Assembly: GCA_964537715.1 (NCBI GenBank)
Contig: CAZIAH010000126.1
Span: forward strand, 1-10,404
Origin: CAZTZL01 sp964537715
GTDB lineage: Bacteria; Zhuqueibacterota; QNDG01; DSAB01
Direction of reading: 5' to 3'
DNA: 10,404 nucleotides
Each line of letters opens with the position of its first letter. Positions within the stretch are counted from its first letter, which is position 1. A program made the position numbers and the translations under genes. The notes below the pieces were generated by a model that was not told where the DNA came from, searched no databases, and worked only from the letters and a program-made list of their open reading frames with translations. Below, piece after piece: positions 1 to 6,886 of the stretch.

Positions 1-17
1 GGCAATCTAAATATCTC

Positions 18-44
18 TAACCCTCTGGGTTACATTTTATTTTG
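18..44 (+). terminator. Possible small intrinsic terminator at window edge
   Basis: TAACCC (18-23) and GGGTTA (27-32) form a perfect six-pair stem with a TCT loop, followed on the plus strand by a T-rich run (CATTTTATTTTG). If real, it would end a plus-strand transcript coming from left of the window. On the minus strand no U-tract follows, so it is a poor terminator for the debranching-enzyme gene. The stem has only three GC pairs, so this is weak. Confidence 0.3.
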
Positions 45-76
45 AGGCAACGGGCGGGGGAACGGTTTAGATATTG

Positions 77-2299
77 TCATATCCGTCTCAGAACCATGCC
101 CGAAGTGGACGGAACAGCCGTACTTCCAGTTATCTCTTTAATCATTACGGTTCCTGCCGTAGTTTGATCAACAAAAACACCCCACTTTCCCTCCGGCAGC
201 ACAAATTCGGCATCTTTTTCGGGATGACTGTTTAGCAAGACAAGCACCGGATAATTCTCTTTGGACAGATACAAATCGATGAGAAAACCAAAAGCCGATT
301 CCGAATCGGATTGGATAAAATGGATATCTTTCCTTTTCGCTTTCCTGAATTCGGGATGTGCTTTTCTGAGTGCGATTAAACCGCGATAATAATCCACCAG
401 GGCACTGTTCAGATCCCGATGGCTGTAATCGATCCAGTTGGTCTCATTATCTTTGTTATAGCTGTTGCAGTCGATTTTGCCCGCAGGCGCATCCGGTACA
501 GCGGACTTTGCTACAACTTTGCTGCGTGCGAATTCCTGACCTTCGTGAATCATGACCGCCCCCTGGCTGGTCAGTAAAATCAGCGCCGCCAATCGATTGA
601 TCTTCAACTGTTTTTCTGTCAATCTGATATGTTTGTCCAGATTTTTGATCACACTTTCTTCGGAAACATCGCCTAATGCGAAGCGAACGAAATCGCCCAA
701 CGTACAGTTGTCGTGGCATTCCAGGTAGTTGACCGAATGGCCGGATTGCACAAAATGTCCGCCCTGTTCGGCCAAGGTACCGCAGATCAGCTTTTGAACA
801 AATTCAATGAAATTTTTGTCTTGATTTTGACCAAAGACAAATCCCGGCCTGTTCCGGGGATGCTCTCCTTTGATTCCGTTTCTGAACCAGTCGTTCCAGG
901 CTGCCCAACCTTCTGTCGAAAAAAAGTGGGGATCGTATTTCTCACCGCCCCACGGCTCAGCAATAAGAATGGCATCGGGATTGACCCGCCGCGCCATTTC
1001 TGTGATTCCATCGATGGTTTGCTCGTCGATCATCGCGGCCAGATCGAACCGAAACCCGTCGATATGATATTCCTCCATCCAGGTACGAACGCTGTCGATG
1101 ATCAGCCTGCGTGTCATTGGACGCTCGGTCCGAAGATCGTTGCCGCAATAACTCAACGATTGAAAGGACTGATCGTCGTTCAGACGAAAATAATATTTTT
1201 TGTCGATATACTTCAAGGGATTGAGATCGTATTGCGAAACATGGTTATAGACGACATCCATGATCACGGCAATCCCGGCCCGATGAAAAGCCTTGACCAG
1301 CTCTTTGAATTCGGAAACCACCCGACCGTCCGCTCCGTTATACTGCCCCTTTTCAACGGTTCCGTCAACGGCATAGTAGGATTCCGGTGCAAAAAAACAG
1401 GAAGTCATATATCCCCAGTGGTTCCGTTCGTAAGGATTCCAGGTATTGAACACTGGCAATGCGGGATTTTTATAATCGATTTCGATATTGGCAAATTCCT
1501 GAACGGGTAGTAATTCCACTGCATTGACGCCGAGAGAACGAATGTAATCCAGCCCCCCGTTTTTCAACGTTTGGACCAATCCGAAATACGTTCCTCGTTT
1601 TTCCGGATCCACGCCGGAACTCGGATGCGCCGTCATGTCACGAACGTGCAACTCGTATATGATGAGATCCTCCAGCTTTGGACACAGCCAGACATCCCCT
1701 TCCCAGTCGAAATCCGAGGAATTTAGGATCACACTTTTCGAAGGATGAAGATAGTGATTTCGGGACACCACAGCTTTCGAATAAGGATCTGCGATGACGA
1801 CAGAGGGATCAAACATCTCCGTTTCGTGTTTTGGACCGGAAACCCGGTACCCGTAATATCGACTCAAAAGCTTGCCTGGGATCGAGACTTCCCAGACGCC
1901 ATCCTCGTCCCGCTCCATCGGAACCGTTTCTCCGTCCTGGTCATCGAATTTCCGGAAAAGAACCAGCCGGACTTCCGAAGCTCTCGGAACGAACAATCGG
2001 AATACAGTCTGTCCGGATTCGAGTAAACAACCCAAGGATTTATCGGAATAGAAGGACTCTAAAACCAGATCCGGCTGCAGTGAAATTTTCTTGAATCCGT
2101 AAATCTGCAAAATATATGTTTTTGTGAGATCGAATTTTGAAGTCTTTATCCGACAGAGGGTTCCGTCGCAAACCGCTTGATAGACCTGGATTTCGTTGTT
2201 GATGTGAATAGTTTCGATCTTCAATGGTTCGACCGGTTGATCGAAACAAATCTCAACTTCCTGGATATTCTGAATTTTAGCGGATAAAATACGGGTCAT
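77..2299 (-). CDS. pulA: GH13 pullulanase-type alpha-glucan debranching enzyme
   Basis: Cytoplasmic enzyme (no signal peptide) predicted to hydrolyse alpha-1,6 branch links in glycogen, pullulan or limit dextrins. Residues 1-80 form an N-terminal beta domain like that of type I pullulanases, 90-180 look like CBM48, about 210-640 the GH13 barrel, and the rest a C-terminal beta domain. All four GH13 regions are visible: DVVYNH (348-353), GFRFDLAAMID (415-425, nucleophile Asp419), LIAEPW (445-450, acid/base Glu448) and ECHD (527-530, transition-state Asp530). The type I hallmark YNWGYDP is replaced by NHWGYMTS (293-300), closer to the isoamylase/GlgX version, so substrate preference is uncertain. 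The 740-residue length suits the family. The ATG start has no clear Shine-Dalgarno. It follows the PAP2 gene by 29 nt and is probably co-transcribed with it, with no obvious functional link. Confidence 0.88.
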   Translation of the reverse strand: MTRILSAKIQNIQEVEICFDQPVEPLKIETIHINNEIQVYQAVCDGTLCRIKTSKFDLTKTYILQIYGFKKISLQPDLVLESFYSDKSLGCLLESGQTVFRLFVPRASEVRLVLFRKFDDQDGETVPMERDEDGVWEVSIPGKLLSRYYGYRVSGPKHETEMFDPSVVIADPYSKAVVSRNHYLHPSKSVILNSSDFDWEGDVWLCPKLEDLIIYELHVRDMTAHPSSGVDPEKRGTYFGLVQTLKNGGLDYIRSLGVNAVELLPVQEFANIEIDYKNPALPVFNTWNPYERNHWGYMTSCFFAPESYYAVDGTVEKGQYNGADGRVVSEFKELVKAFHRAGIAVIMDVVYNHVSQYDLNPLKYIDKKYYFRLNDDQSFQSLSYCGNDLRTERPMTRRLIIDSVRTWMEEYHIDGFRFDLAAMIDEQTIDGITEMARRVNPDAILIAEPWGGEKYDPHFFSTEGWAAWNDWFRNGIKGEHPRNRPGFVFGQNQDKNFIEFVQKLICGTLAEQGGHFVQSGHSVNYLECHDNCTLGDFVRFALGDVSEESVIKNLDKHIRLTEKQLKINRLAALILLTSQGAVMIHEGQEFARSKVVAKSAVPDAPAGKIDCNSYNKDNETNWIDYSHRDLNSALVDYYRGLIALRKAHPEFRKAKRKDIHFIQSDSESAFGFLIDLYLSKENYPVLVLLNSHPEKDAEFVLPEGKWGVFVDQTTAGTVMIKEITGSTAVPSTSGMVLRRI

Positions 2300-2328
2300 A
2301 TGAAATCAAATCGTGTTCAATGGATTTT

Positions 2329-3096
2329 TTATTTCTGATGCAAACGAACAATTCCAATTCCGACAATCGAACCTGCCAATGCACCGGCAAGCACATCCGT
2401 GGGGAAATGGTTGCCTGAAGTAACCCGGAAAATTCCGGTCAAAACAGCCGTACTGATTCCTCCGATCCAGATCGGCGCAATCCATCTGGAATCTCTGTTT
2501 TCTTCCTGAAACATCAGTGCAGCCAAAACGGCTCCGTTAAATGCCATCGAGGTATGTCCCGAAAAGAACGAACGTCCCGCATCTTTTTTTAGGGATAAAT
2601 TCCTCTCCCGATAAACGTACGGACGCGGCCGCTGGACAACCCCTTTTACCAGATAGGCCAGATCCGCGGTAATCAAATAAGATTCAATCGTAATGAGCGC
2701 CCGTGTTTTAAGTTGTTGATCGTTTTTTGCAGAAAGGATGGGAACCAGCGGCATGAGCGAGCAAATACCCAAGGTGGCATTGCTGACCGCGGCATGATGT
2801 TGATTCGCACAGTGAACCGCAAAACGATCGACTGCCAATAAATTTTTCTGATCAACCAAATTGGGATCGGGAGGAACAACGTGATGATAAAGATAGCTGC
2901 CGACCCCAAACAGAATGACACCGCTGCCCAGGACCGCCCATTCTCTTTCCGTTTTCAGAGAAAATGATGTGCCATCGCCTGCCGTTCCCCTGCTGAAAGA
3001 GGAGAAGAAAAGGATGCATAATATTGCGTTTCGAACGGCAATTTGCCATTGTCTTGATCGGATAAAACAGGATTTGTAATTAAAAAATTTTATCAT
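2329..3096 (-). CDS. PAP2-superfamily membrane phosphatase
   Basis: Type 2 phosphatidic acid phosphatase family, probably removing phosphate from a lipid phosphate or polyprenyl diphosphate at the outer face of the inner membrane. The three catalytic motifs are present: K-x6-RP (Lys151, Arg158, Pro159), a PSGH-type motif in the form FSGH (178-181, His181) and R-x5-H-x3-D (Arg224, His230, Asp234). Two usual small residues are altered (Phe178 for Pro, Phe223 for Ser), but all catalytic residues remain. Residues 18-40 form a hydrophobic segment ending in a possible signal-peptidase site (RGTAG). Further membrane segments lie at about 53-72, 107-122, 137-150, 185-198, 207-223 and 236-252. The ATG start has only a weak GAG upstream. 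It is divergent from the small plus-strand gene. The exact substrate (phosphatidate, undecaprenyl-PP, lipid A) cannot be told from sequence. Confidence 0.85.
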   Translation of the reverse strand: MIKFFNYKSCFIRSRQWQIAVRNAILCILFFSSFSRGTAGDGTSFSLKTEREWAVLGSGVILFGVGSYLYHHVVPPDPNLVDQKNLLAVDRFAVHCANQHHAAVSNATLGICSLMPLVPILSAKNDQQLKTRALITIESYLITADLAYLVKGVVQRPRPYVYRERNLSLKKDAGRSFFSGHTSMAFNGAVLAALMFQEENRDSRWIAPIWIGGISTAVLTGIFRVTSGNHFPTDVLAGALAGSIVGIGIVRLHQK

Positions 3097-3167
3097 AAAA
3101 ACTCATTTTTTTGAAACCAAAAACAACATCACAAAGTAGAATATTAAGAAACAGGAGGAGTTGGAGA
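3097..3167. promoter_or_regulatory. Divergent intergenic region, promoters not resolved
   Basis: This 71-nt AT-rich gap separates the starts of the minus-strand phosphatase gene and the plus-strand small membrane protein gene, so it should hold control signals for both. The only clear site is the AGGAGGAG ribosome-binding sequence at 3153-3160 for the plus-strand gene, 7 nt before its ATG. Candidate -35/-10 boxes (TTGAAA 3111-3116 with TAGAAT 3137-3142) are 20 nt apart, which is too wide for a confident sigma-70 call. Confidence 0.35.
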
Positions 3168-3437
3168 ATGTCAAGTTTATTAACTTTTTTATTCATTTTT
3201 GGGGTGATTCTCATCGGCTTTAAACTGCTGGGTTTGATATTTAAAACAGGAATCTTTCTGATAAGTCTGCCAGTTATAATTGTACTTGGAGTTATTTTGA
3301 GTGTATTGATTATAACGATTTTTCCTATAGTGGTCGTCGGCGGCGTTTTGGGACTATTGTTGGCGCCACTCGGGATTCTGGCTCCACTCCTTCCATTCAT
3401 TTTGATTGGATTGGGTATTTACATGTTAGCACGATAA
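3168..3437 (+). CDS. Small, extremely hydrophobic membrane protein (89 aa)
   Basis: Not recognised as a named family. Almost the whole protein is Leu, Ile, Val, Gly and Phe, giving about three membrane-spanning stretches (residues about 3-22, 27-52 and 54-86) with only a few charged residues (two Lys and the C-terminal Arg). The C-terminal half is rich in Gly and Pro (GGVLGLLLAPLGILAPLLP), suggesting packed helices or a hairpin. The ATG at 3168 is fixed by a near-perfect Shine-Dalgarno, AGGAGGAG at 3153-3160. A longer frame starting at 3111 adds a polar stretch with no ribosome-binding site and is rejected. It is the only plus-strand gene in the left 8 kb, flanked by minus-strand genes and closed by its own terminator, so it is an independent unit. 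A stress-related small membrane protein is conceivable but not shown. Confidence 0.72.
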   Translation: MSSLLTFLFIFGVILIGFKLLGLIFKTGIFLISLPVIIVLGVILSVLIITIFPIVVVGGVLGLLLAPLGILAPLLPFILIGLGIYMLAR

Positions 3438-3465
3438 ATATTACAACTCTCTCTCTCCCTCCCAT

Positions 3466-3514
3466 AGACAGGCCTTATGGCGAGCATTTCCATTTGGCCT
3501 GTCTTCTTCTTTTT
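3466..3514 (+). terminator. Rho-independent terminator
   Basis: AGACAGGCC (3466-3474) pairs perfectly with GGCCTGTCT (3496-3504). Inside the loop ATGG (3477-3480) pairs with CCAT (3490-3493), extending the hairpin after a TT/TT bulge. A T-rich run, TCTTCTTTTT (3505-3514), follows on the plus strand, as expected for ending the small membrane protein transcript. On the minus strand the hairpin lies just after the heptose kinase stop, but what follows it is purine-rich rather than U-rich, so any role there is weaker. Confidence 0.85.
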
Positions 3515-3537
3515 AGAGACAAACACTTTTTTCTATT

Positions 3538-4536
3538 CTAATTTGCCATGGCATCAAACAGATCTTCCAACAACTGCTTTCGGTCTATGGGAACGATACC
3601 CACTTCACCGCAGACAATTCCCGCAGCATGATTTGCAATCGTGGCGGCCTCCTCCAGAGCCGCACCGGCAATCATCGATACGGCCATCGTCGCGATGACC
3701 GTATCTCCTGCACCGGACACATCGTGCACCTTCACGGCCCGTGTCGGCACTTTCATGCTGGCTTTCCCAGGCTGGAACAGCATCATACCCTCCTCCCCAA
3801 GTGTGATCAATACCGCTTTGCATTGAAGCTGATTCATGACTTTCTCGCCGGCTCGGATAATGTCCGTATCAGAATCGAGTTTCATTCTCAAATTGTCCGC
3901 TACTTCTTTGCGGTTGGGTTTGAATAACGTCACTTCCCGGTAATCGAAAAAATGATCCCGTTTGGGATCGACAAAAACCATTTTATGATGTTGTTGAGCC
4001 AATTGGATGATTTCCTGAATCAACCGCGTGGATAACACACCTTTGTTGTAATCTTCGAGGATGACTCCGCCGAAATCATCAATGTGCGCCTGAATGAATG
4101 TCAATATTTTGTCTTGGACAGTTTTTGACAATCCTCGGCGGATTTCCCGGTCCGTTCGGACCACATGCTGACTGTGGGCGATAATTCGGGTCTTGAGAGT
4201 CGTCGGGCGATCCTTGTCGATAAAGATACCATCTGTCTTTAAACTGTTTTCTTCAAAAAGACCTTTCAATACTGTCCCGTATTGATCTCCTCCGATTACA
4301 CCGATAGGAATGACTTCCGCACCCAATGTCTGCACATTAAAACACACATTGGCCGCACCGCCAAACCGAAATGATTCAGATTGAATATCGACCACAGGCA
4401 CCGGCGCCTCGGGAGAAATTCTCGACATACTGCCCCAGAGATACTGATCCAGCATCAGGTCGCCGACAACCACGATTTTTTGTTTCCTGAAACATTGAAA
4501 CAGTTCGTTTAAACGTTTCTTCGTAAAGGTGATCAT
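3538..4536 (-). CDS. hldA/rfaE1: D-glycero-beta-D-manno-heptose-7-phosphate kinase
   Basis: PfkB/ribokinase-family kinase that phosphorylates heptose 7-phosphate to the 1,7-bisphosphate with ATP, a cytoplasmic step towards ADP-heptose for the LPS inner core. The N-terminus carries the family signature: VVGDLMLDQYLWG (23-35), SRISPEAPVPVV (38-49) and GGAANV (59-64). KPNRKE (206-211) and the GAGDT anion-hole and catalytic-base motif (275-279, Asp278) complete the active site. At 332 residues it is the kinase domain alone. The adenylyltransferase half found in bifunctional HldE is absent, so a separate HldC/RfaE2 must be encoded elsewhere. It is the last gene of the operon: its ATG lies one base after the ExbB-like stop and has an AAGGA site within the end of that gene. 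Its presence is the best evidence for a Gram-negative host. Confidence 0.93.
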   Translation of the reverse strand: MITFTKKRLNELFQCFRKQKIVVVGDLMLDQYLWGSMSRISPEAPVPVVDIQSESFRFGGAANVCFNVQTLGAEVIPIGVIGGDQYGTVLKGLFEENSLKTDGIFIDKDRPTTLKTRIIAHSQHVVRTDREIRRGLSKTVQDKILTFIQAHIDDFGGVILEDYNKGVLSTRLIQEIIQLAQQHHKMVFVDPKRDHFFDYREVTLFKPNRKEVADNLRMKLDSDTDIIRAGEKVMNQLQCKAVLITLGEEGMMLFQPGKASMKVPTRAVKVHDVSGAGDTVIATMAVSMIAGAALEEAATIANHAAGIVCGEVGIVPIDRKQLLEDLFDAMAN

Positions 4537-4537
4537 G

Positions 4538-5164
4538 TCATTCCTTTCTCTTTTCAGGCCTTCCCAATTTCTTCATCAATTGAGACGAATGCTTTTCGAT
4601 CTCCAGTATCAAATCTTCGACCCGGTGATTGAAATAGTTATAGGCCACCAGAGCGGGGATCGCAATGGACAATCCGAATACGGTGGTAATCAATGCCTCC
4701 GAGATTCCTCCGGACAAAGACTGGGTTTGTCCCAACCCCTGTACAGAAATGACCTGGAATACTTTGATCATACCCAATACTGTTCCGAGCAGTCCCATCA
4801 GAGGCGCTATTCCCGCAATGGTTTCGAGGATCACAAGCCCCTTTTCCAGAGTTCTCGCTTCCTGCCGTCCCTGATCGATAATGAGTTCTTTGATCTCTTC
4901 CCGCGGTTTTTTGAAATTTTCCAGACCCACCCGGATGATATTGATAAAAGGACCTTGCCGGTTTCCCAGTTGATTTAGCATTTTTTCAACATCGTCCGCC
5001 TGATTGATATTTTGAATCATCCAGATGATCTCCGGCTTGATAATTCTGGACCGGCGCAGAAACAGCGCCCGCTCGATAAAAACAGCCAGTCCAATAATTG
5101 AAGTCAAAAACAACGGGATCATCATGACCCCACCCCGCGTCATCATTTCCAAAACTGCAGACAT
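4538..5164 (-). CDS. exbB/tolQ-like: MotA/TolQ/ExbB-family proton channel protein
   Basis: Inner-membrane channel subunit that uses the proton gradient to drive a TonB- or TolA-type protein. Three membrane spans are visible: about 13-33, 113-136 and 155-178, with the family signatures APLMGLLGTVLGMI (120-133) and GGISEALITTVFGLSIAIP (152-170), and a cytoplasmic loop at 40-110. The length (208 residues) is typical. The start is the ATG at 5164, which has GGAG five bases upstream. A longer frame from a TTG at 5179 lacks such a site. It follows the TonB/TolA-like gene by 11 nt. The usual partner ExbD/TolR, normally the next gene, is missing: the next gene is the heptose kinase. ExbB and TolQ cannot be told apart from this sequence. 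Confidence 0.9.
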   Translation of the reverse strand: MSAVLEMMTRGGVMMIPLFLTSIIGLAVFIERALFLRRSRIIKPEIIWMIQNINQADDVEKMLNQLGNRQGPFINIIRVGLENFKKPREEIKELIIDQGRQEARTLEKGLVILETIAGIAPLMGLLGTVLGMIKVFQVISVQGLGQTQSLSGGISEALITTVFGLSIAIPALVAYNYFNHRVEDLILEIEKHSSQLMKKLGRPEKRKE

Positions 5165-5175
5165 AAAAACTCCAT

Positions 5176-6042
5176 TCAAGAGGATTCATTCACGACGTAG
5201 TGAAACTTGGCGGTGACTTCCAAAAATTCACGCGGGAAATCATCCGGCAAAGACCAAAAAGGCGCGGACATTTCCACGGCCTTCCTGCTCGTTTCAACCA
5301 GCGCCTGGCTTCCCTCGAATCCCAGGATCTCGGCGCTGATCATTTTCCCATCCCTGGAAATACGGAACCGGATGATGTTGCTGCCTCCCAATCCCAGATG
5401 TGTAAATGCCGGAGGAGGATAAATATTCCGTTCGATCCGTTTTTTTAGTTCGATCAAATAAGGCGCAAAATTCCAATCGTATGTATTGAAACTGATGCCG
5501 CCACTATTTTCCGCACTGGAAAGGGTCTGTTGATATGCCAGTGTGTTCGTATTTGTATTGTTTGTTCCGGTTCTTCCCAGCAACTGGTCCCGATTAAAGG
5601 AAGGCCTGGATGGAACGCTTCGCTCCGAAACAGCCCCCTGTTCCGGTTGATTGGTCATACTTTGATCAGATCGTGCCTGAGTAGGGGCATTCGAGGGATT
5701 GTCAACCGCACTGGATTGGACCGCGATATTTTTTGCCGGAGAGTCCCCGTCAGAATAGGGCAGGCTCGAATTTTCCATTTTTTGTTCATTTCGATCCTTG
5801 GCGATCGCATTCCTGTCCGAATACAAATCGGCTTTTTCCGGCTTGTCCCGCATCGGTTCCGCATTCGGATTCTCCACGATTTCGAAGACGATCTGTTTCT
5901 CCTTATCTGGACTAAAAAGCGGAAACAACCGGATTTCACCCCACTTTCCAAACAACAGCAGAAAGAGAAAATGCAAAATCAGCGAAAGCCCCAGCGCCCA
6001 TGTCAGGCGGTGGGATTTGAAGAAATCGATTCCTGCAACCAA
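5176..6042 (-). CDS. TonB/TolA-like energy transducer protein
   Basis: Predicted to be anchored in the inner membrane, span the periplasm and pass energy from the neighbouring ExbB/TolQ-like channel to outer-membrane partners. Residues 14-32 form a single membrane anchor with a His in its middle (His24), as in TonB anchors. Residues 35-190 form a polar linker rich in Ser, Asn, Gln and charged residues and, unusually for TonB, without Pro-Glu/Pro-Lys repeats. Residues about 195-284 match the TonB/TolA C-terminal domain (YLIELKKRIERNIYPPP, then FRISRDGKMISAEILGFEGS and a WSLPDDFP turn). The best start is a TTG at 6042 inside cutA (40-nt overlap), with AAGG about ten bases upstream. No in-frame ATG exists before residue 64, which would remove the anchor. 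Whether it works as TonB or as TolA is open. Confidence 0.82.
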   Translation of the reverse strand: MVAGIDFFKSHRLTWALGLSLILHFLFLLLFGKWGEIRLFPLFSPDKEKQIVFEIVENPNAEPMRDKPEKADLYSDRNAIAKDRNEQKMENSSLPYSDGDSPAKNIAVQSSAVDNPSNAPTQARSDQSMTNQPEQGAVSERSVPSRPSFNRDQLLGRTGTNNTNTNTLAYQQTLSSAENSGGISFNTYDWNFAPYLIELKKRIERNIYPPPAFTHLGLGGSNIIRFRISRDGKMISAEILGFEGSQALVETSRKAVEMSAPFWSLPDDFPREFLEVTAKFHYVVNESS

Positions 6043-6338
6043 TTCAGATAATCCTTCGATCCTTCCACGATGGGAAGGACGATGATTTCTGGCACATCAC
6101 AACTGTGCCTCTTTTTAACAACACTGACAATTTCTGCGGCCTTTTCCCGGATGCTTTTTACGATAAGCAGCACTTCGTTTTCCTGACAAAACTTCCCCTC
6201 CCAGACAAACAGGGACTGAATCCCTGAAACGAGATTGACACAGGCGGCCAGACCCTTTTCAATTAGACATCTGCCAATCGATTTTGCTTCCTCGTGGGTC
6301 GGCGCCGTGACCAAAATGACGACTGGATCTCCTTTCAT
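6003..6338 (-). CDS. cutA: Divalent-cation tolerance protein CutA
   Basis: Small trimeric CutA1-family protein, linked genetically in Escherichia coli to copper and other divalent-metal tolerance, though its biochemical role is not well defined. The 111 residues show the family pattern throughout: VTAPTHEEA near the N-terminus, GLAACVN (29-35), SLFVWEGK (42-49), ENEVLLIVKS (53-62) and VPEIIVLPI (82-90) followed by G..DYLNWL. The usual HPYEVPEI motif reads HSCDVPEI (78-85), replacing the Tyr by Cys and the Glu by Asp. Its ATG overlaps the upstream flavin-reductase stop by four bases (ATGA), a sign of translational coupling, and the TonB/TolA-like gene starts within its 3' end. No signal peptide is present. 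Confidence 0.92.
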   Translation of the reverse strand: MKGDPVVILVTAPTHEEAKSIGRCLIEKGLAACVNLVSGIQSLFVWEGKFCQENEVLLIVKSIREKAAEIVSVVKKRHSCDVPEIIVLPIVEGSKDYLNWLQESISSNPTA

Positions 6339-6886
6339 AAAATCTCAGCCTTTTTCATCTGTCCGGAAACGGAAAACCATTCTCCTCCAAGATGGTGTAG
6401 TTCTCCAGCTTTTGTTAGATCCCATATTTCATGGAACAATTCTTCTTCGATACAGGCCCGCACCACGCGGCCGATAAAAAAAGTGTGATCACCGGCATCC
6501 ACCGCCTGATCGACTCTGCACTCCAAATGACCGATACACTCTTCGATGATCGGAGGTAAAACCTTTTGACCCGGAATCGGTGTCAAACCGGTTCGTGCAA
6601 ATTTATCCGCTTCTTTTCCGGAAATCCTGCCAACTGTATAAACATGACGGATCAGATCCACCGAGGGAACATTGATTACGAATTCACTGCTTTCCTCGAT
6701 CAACCCATGGGAATGGTGCGATTTCGCGATGCTGATTCCCGCAAAAGGGGGATTCTGACTGAGTGGGGTCACCCAGGCCACGGCGAGCACATTGGGTGCG
6801 TAATCTTTCGACTGTGAAGTGACCAACACCACCGGACCGTGATTGATGATCCGATGGGCGCTCGAAAGAGGGATCTCTTTTTTCAA
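6335..6886 (-). CDS. Flavin reductase-like domain protein (flavoredoxin type)
   Basis: FMN-binding split-barrel protein of the flavin reductase-like family, expected to bind FMN and pass electrons between NAD(P)H or a redox partner and flavin or another acceptor. The 183 residues match the family length. Recognisable blocks are VVLVTSQ (19-25), NVLAVAWVTPLSQNPP (32-47), SHHSHGLIEESSEFVINVP (56-74), and GDHTFFIGRVV (132-142), with the typical LHHLGGEWFSVSG close (163-175). The start is a TTG at 6886 with AAGGAG six bases upstream. It overlaps the previous gene's TGA as TTGA, so the two are probably translationally coupled. The longer open frame starting at 7051 would run through the end of that gene and is rejected. 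The physiological substrate is unknown. Confidence 0.85.
   Translation of the reverse strand: MKKEIPLSSAHRIINHGPVVLVTSQSKDYAPNVLAVAWVTPLSQNPPFAGISIAKSHHSHGLIEESSEFVINVPSVDLIRHVYTVGRISGKEADKFARTGLTPIPGQKVLPPIIEECIGHLECRVDQAVDAGDHTFFIGRVVRACIEEELFHEIWDLTKAGELHHLGGEWFSVSGQMKKAEIL

Noticed and set aside
713..1510. Long plus-strand open frame (265 codons) inside the debranching-enzyme gene
   Set aside because: It is fully antisense to a gene with all four GH13 motifs, has no ribosome-binding site and its product resembles no protein family.
4529..4978. Plus-strand open frame (149 codons) opposite the ExbB-like gene
   Set aside because: Antisense shadow; the minus-strand frame has clear MotA/TolQ/ExbB motifs and this one has biased, His/Arg/Gln-rich content.
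5530..6051. Plus-strand open frame (173 codons) opposite the TonB/TolA-like gene
   Set aside because: Antisense shadow with no start signal. The minus-strand frame has a membrane anchor and a recognisable C-terminal domain.
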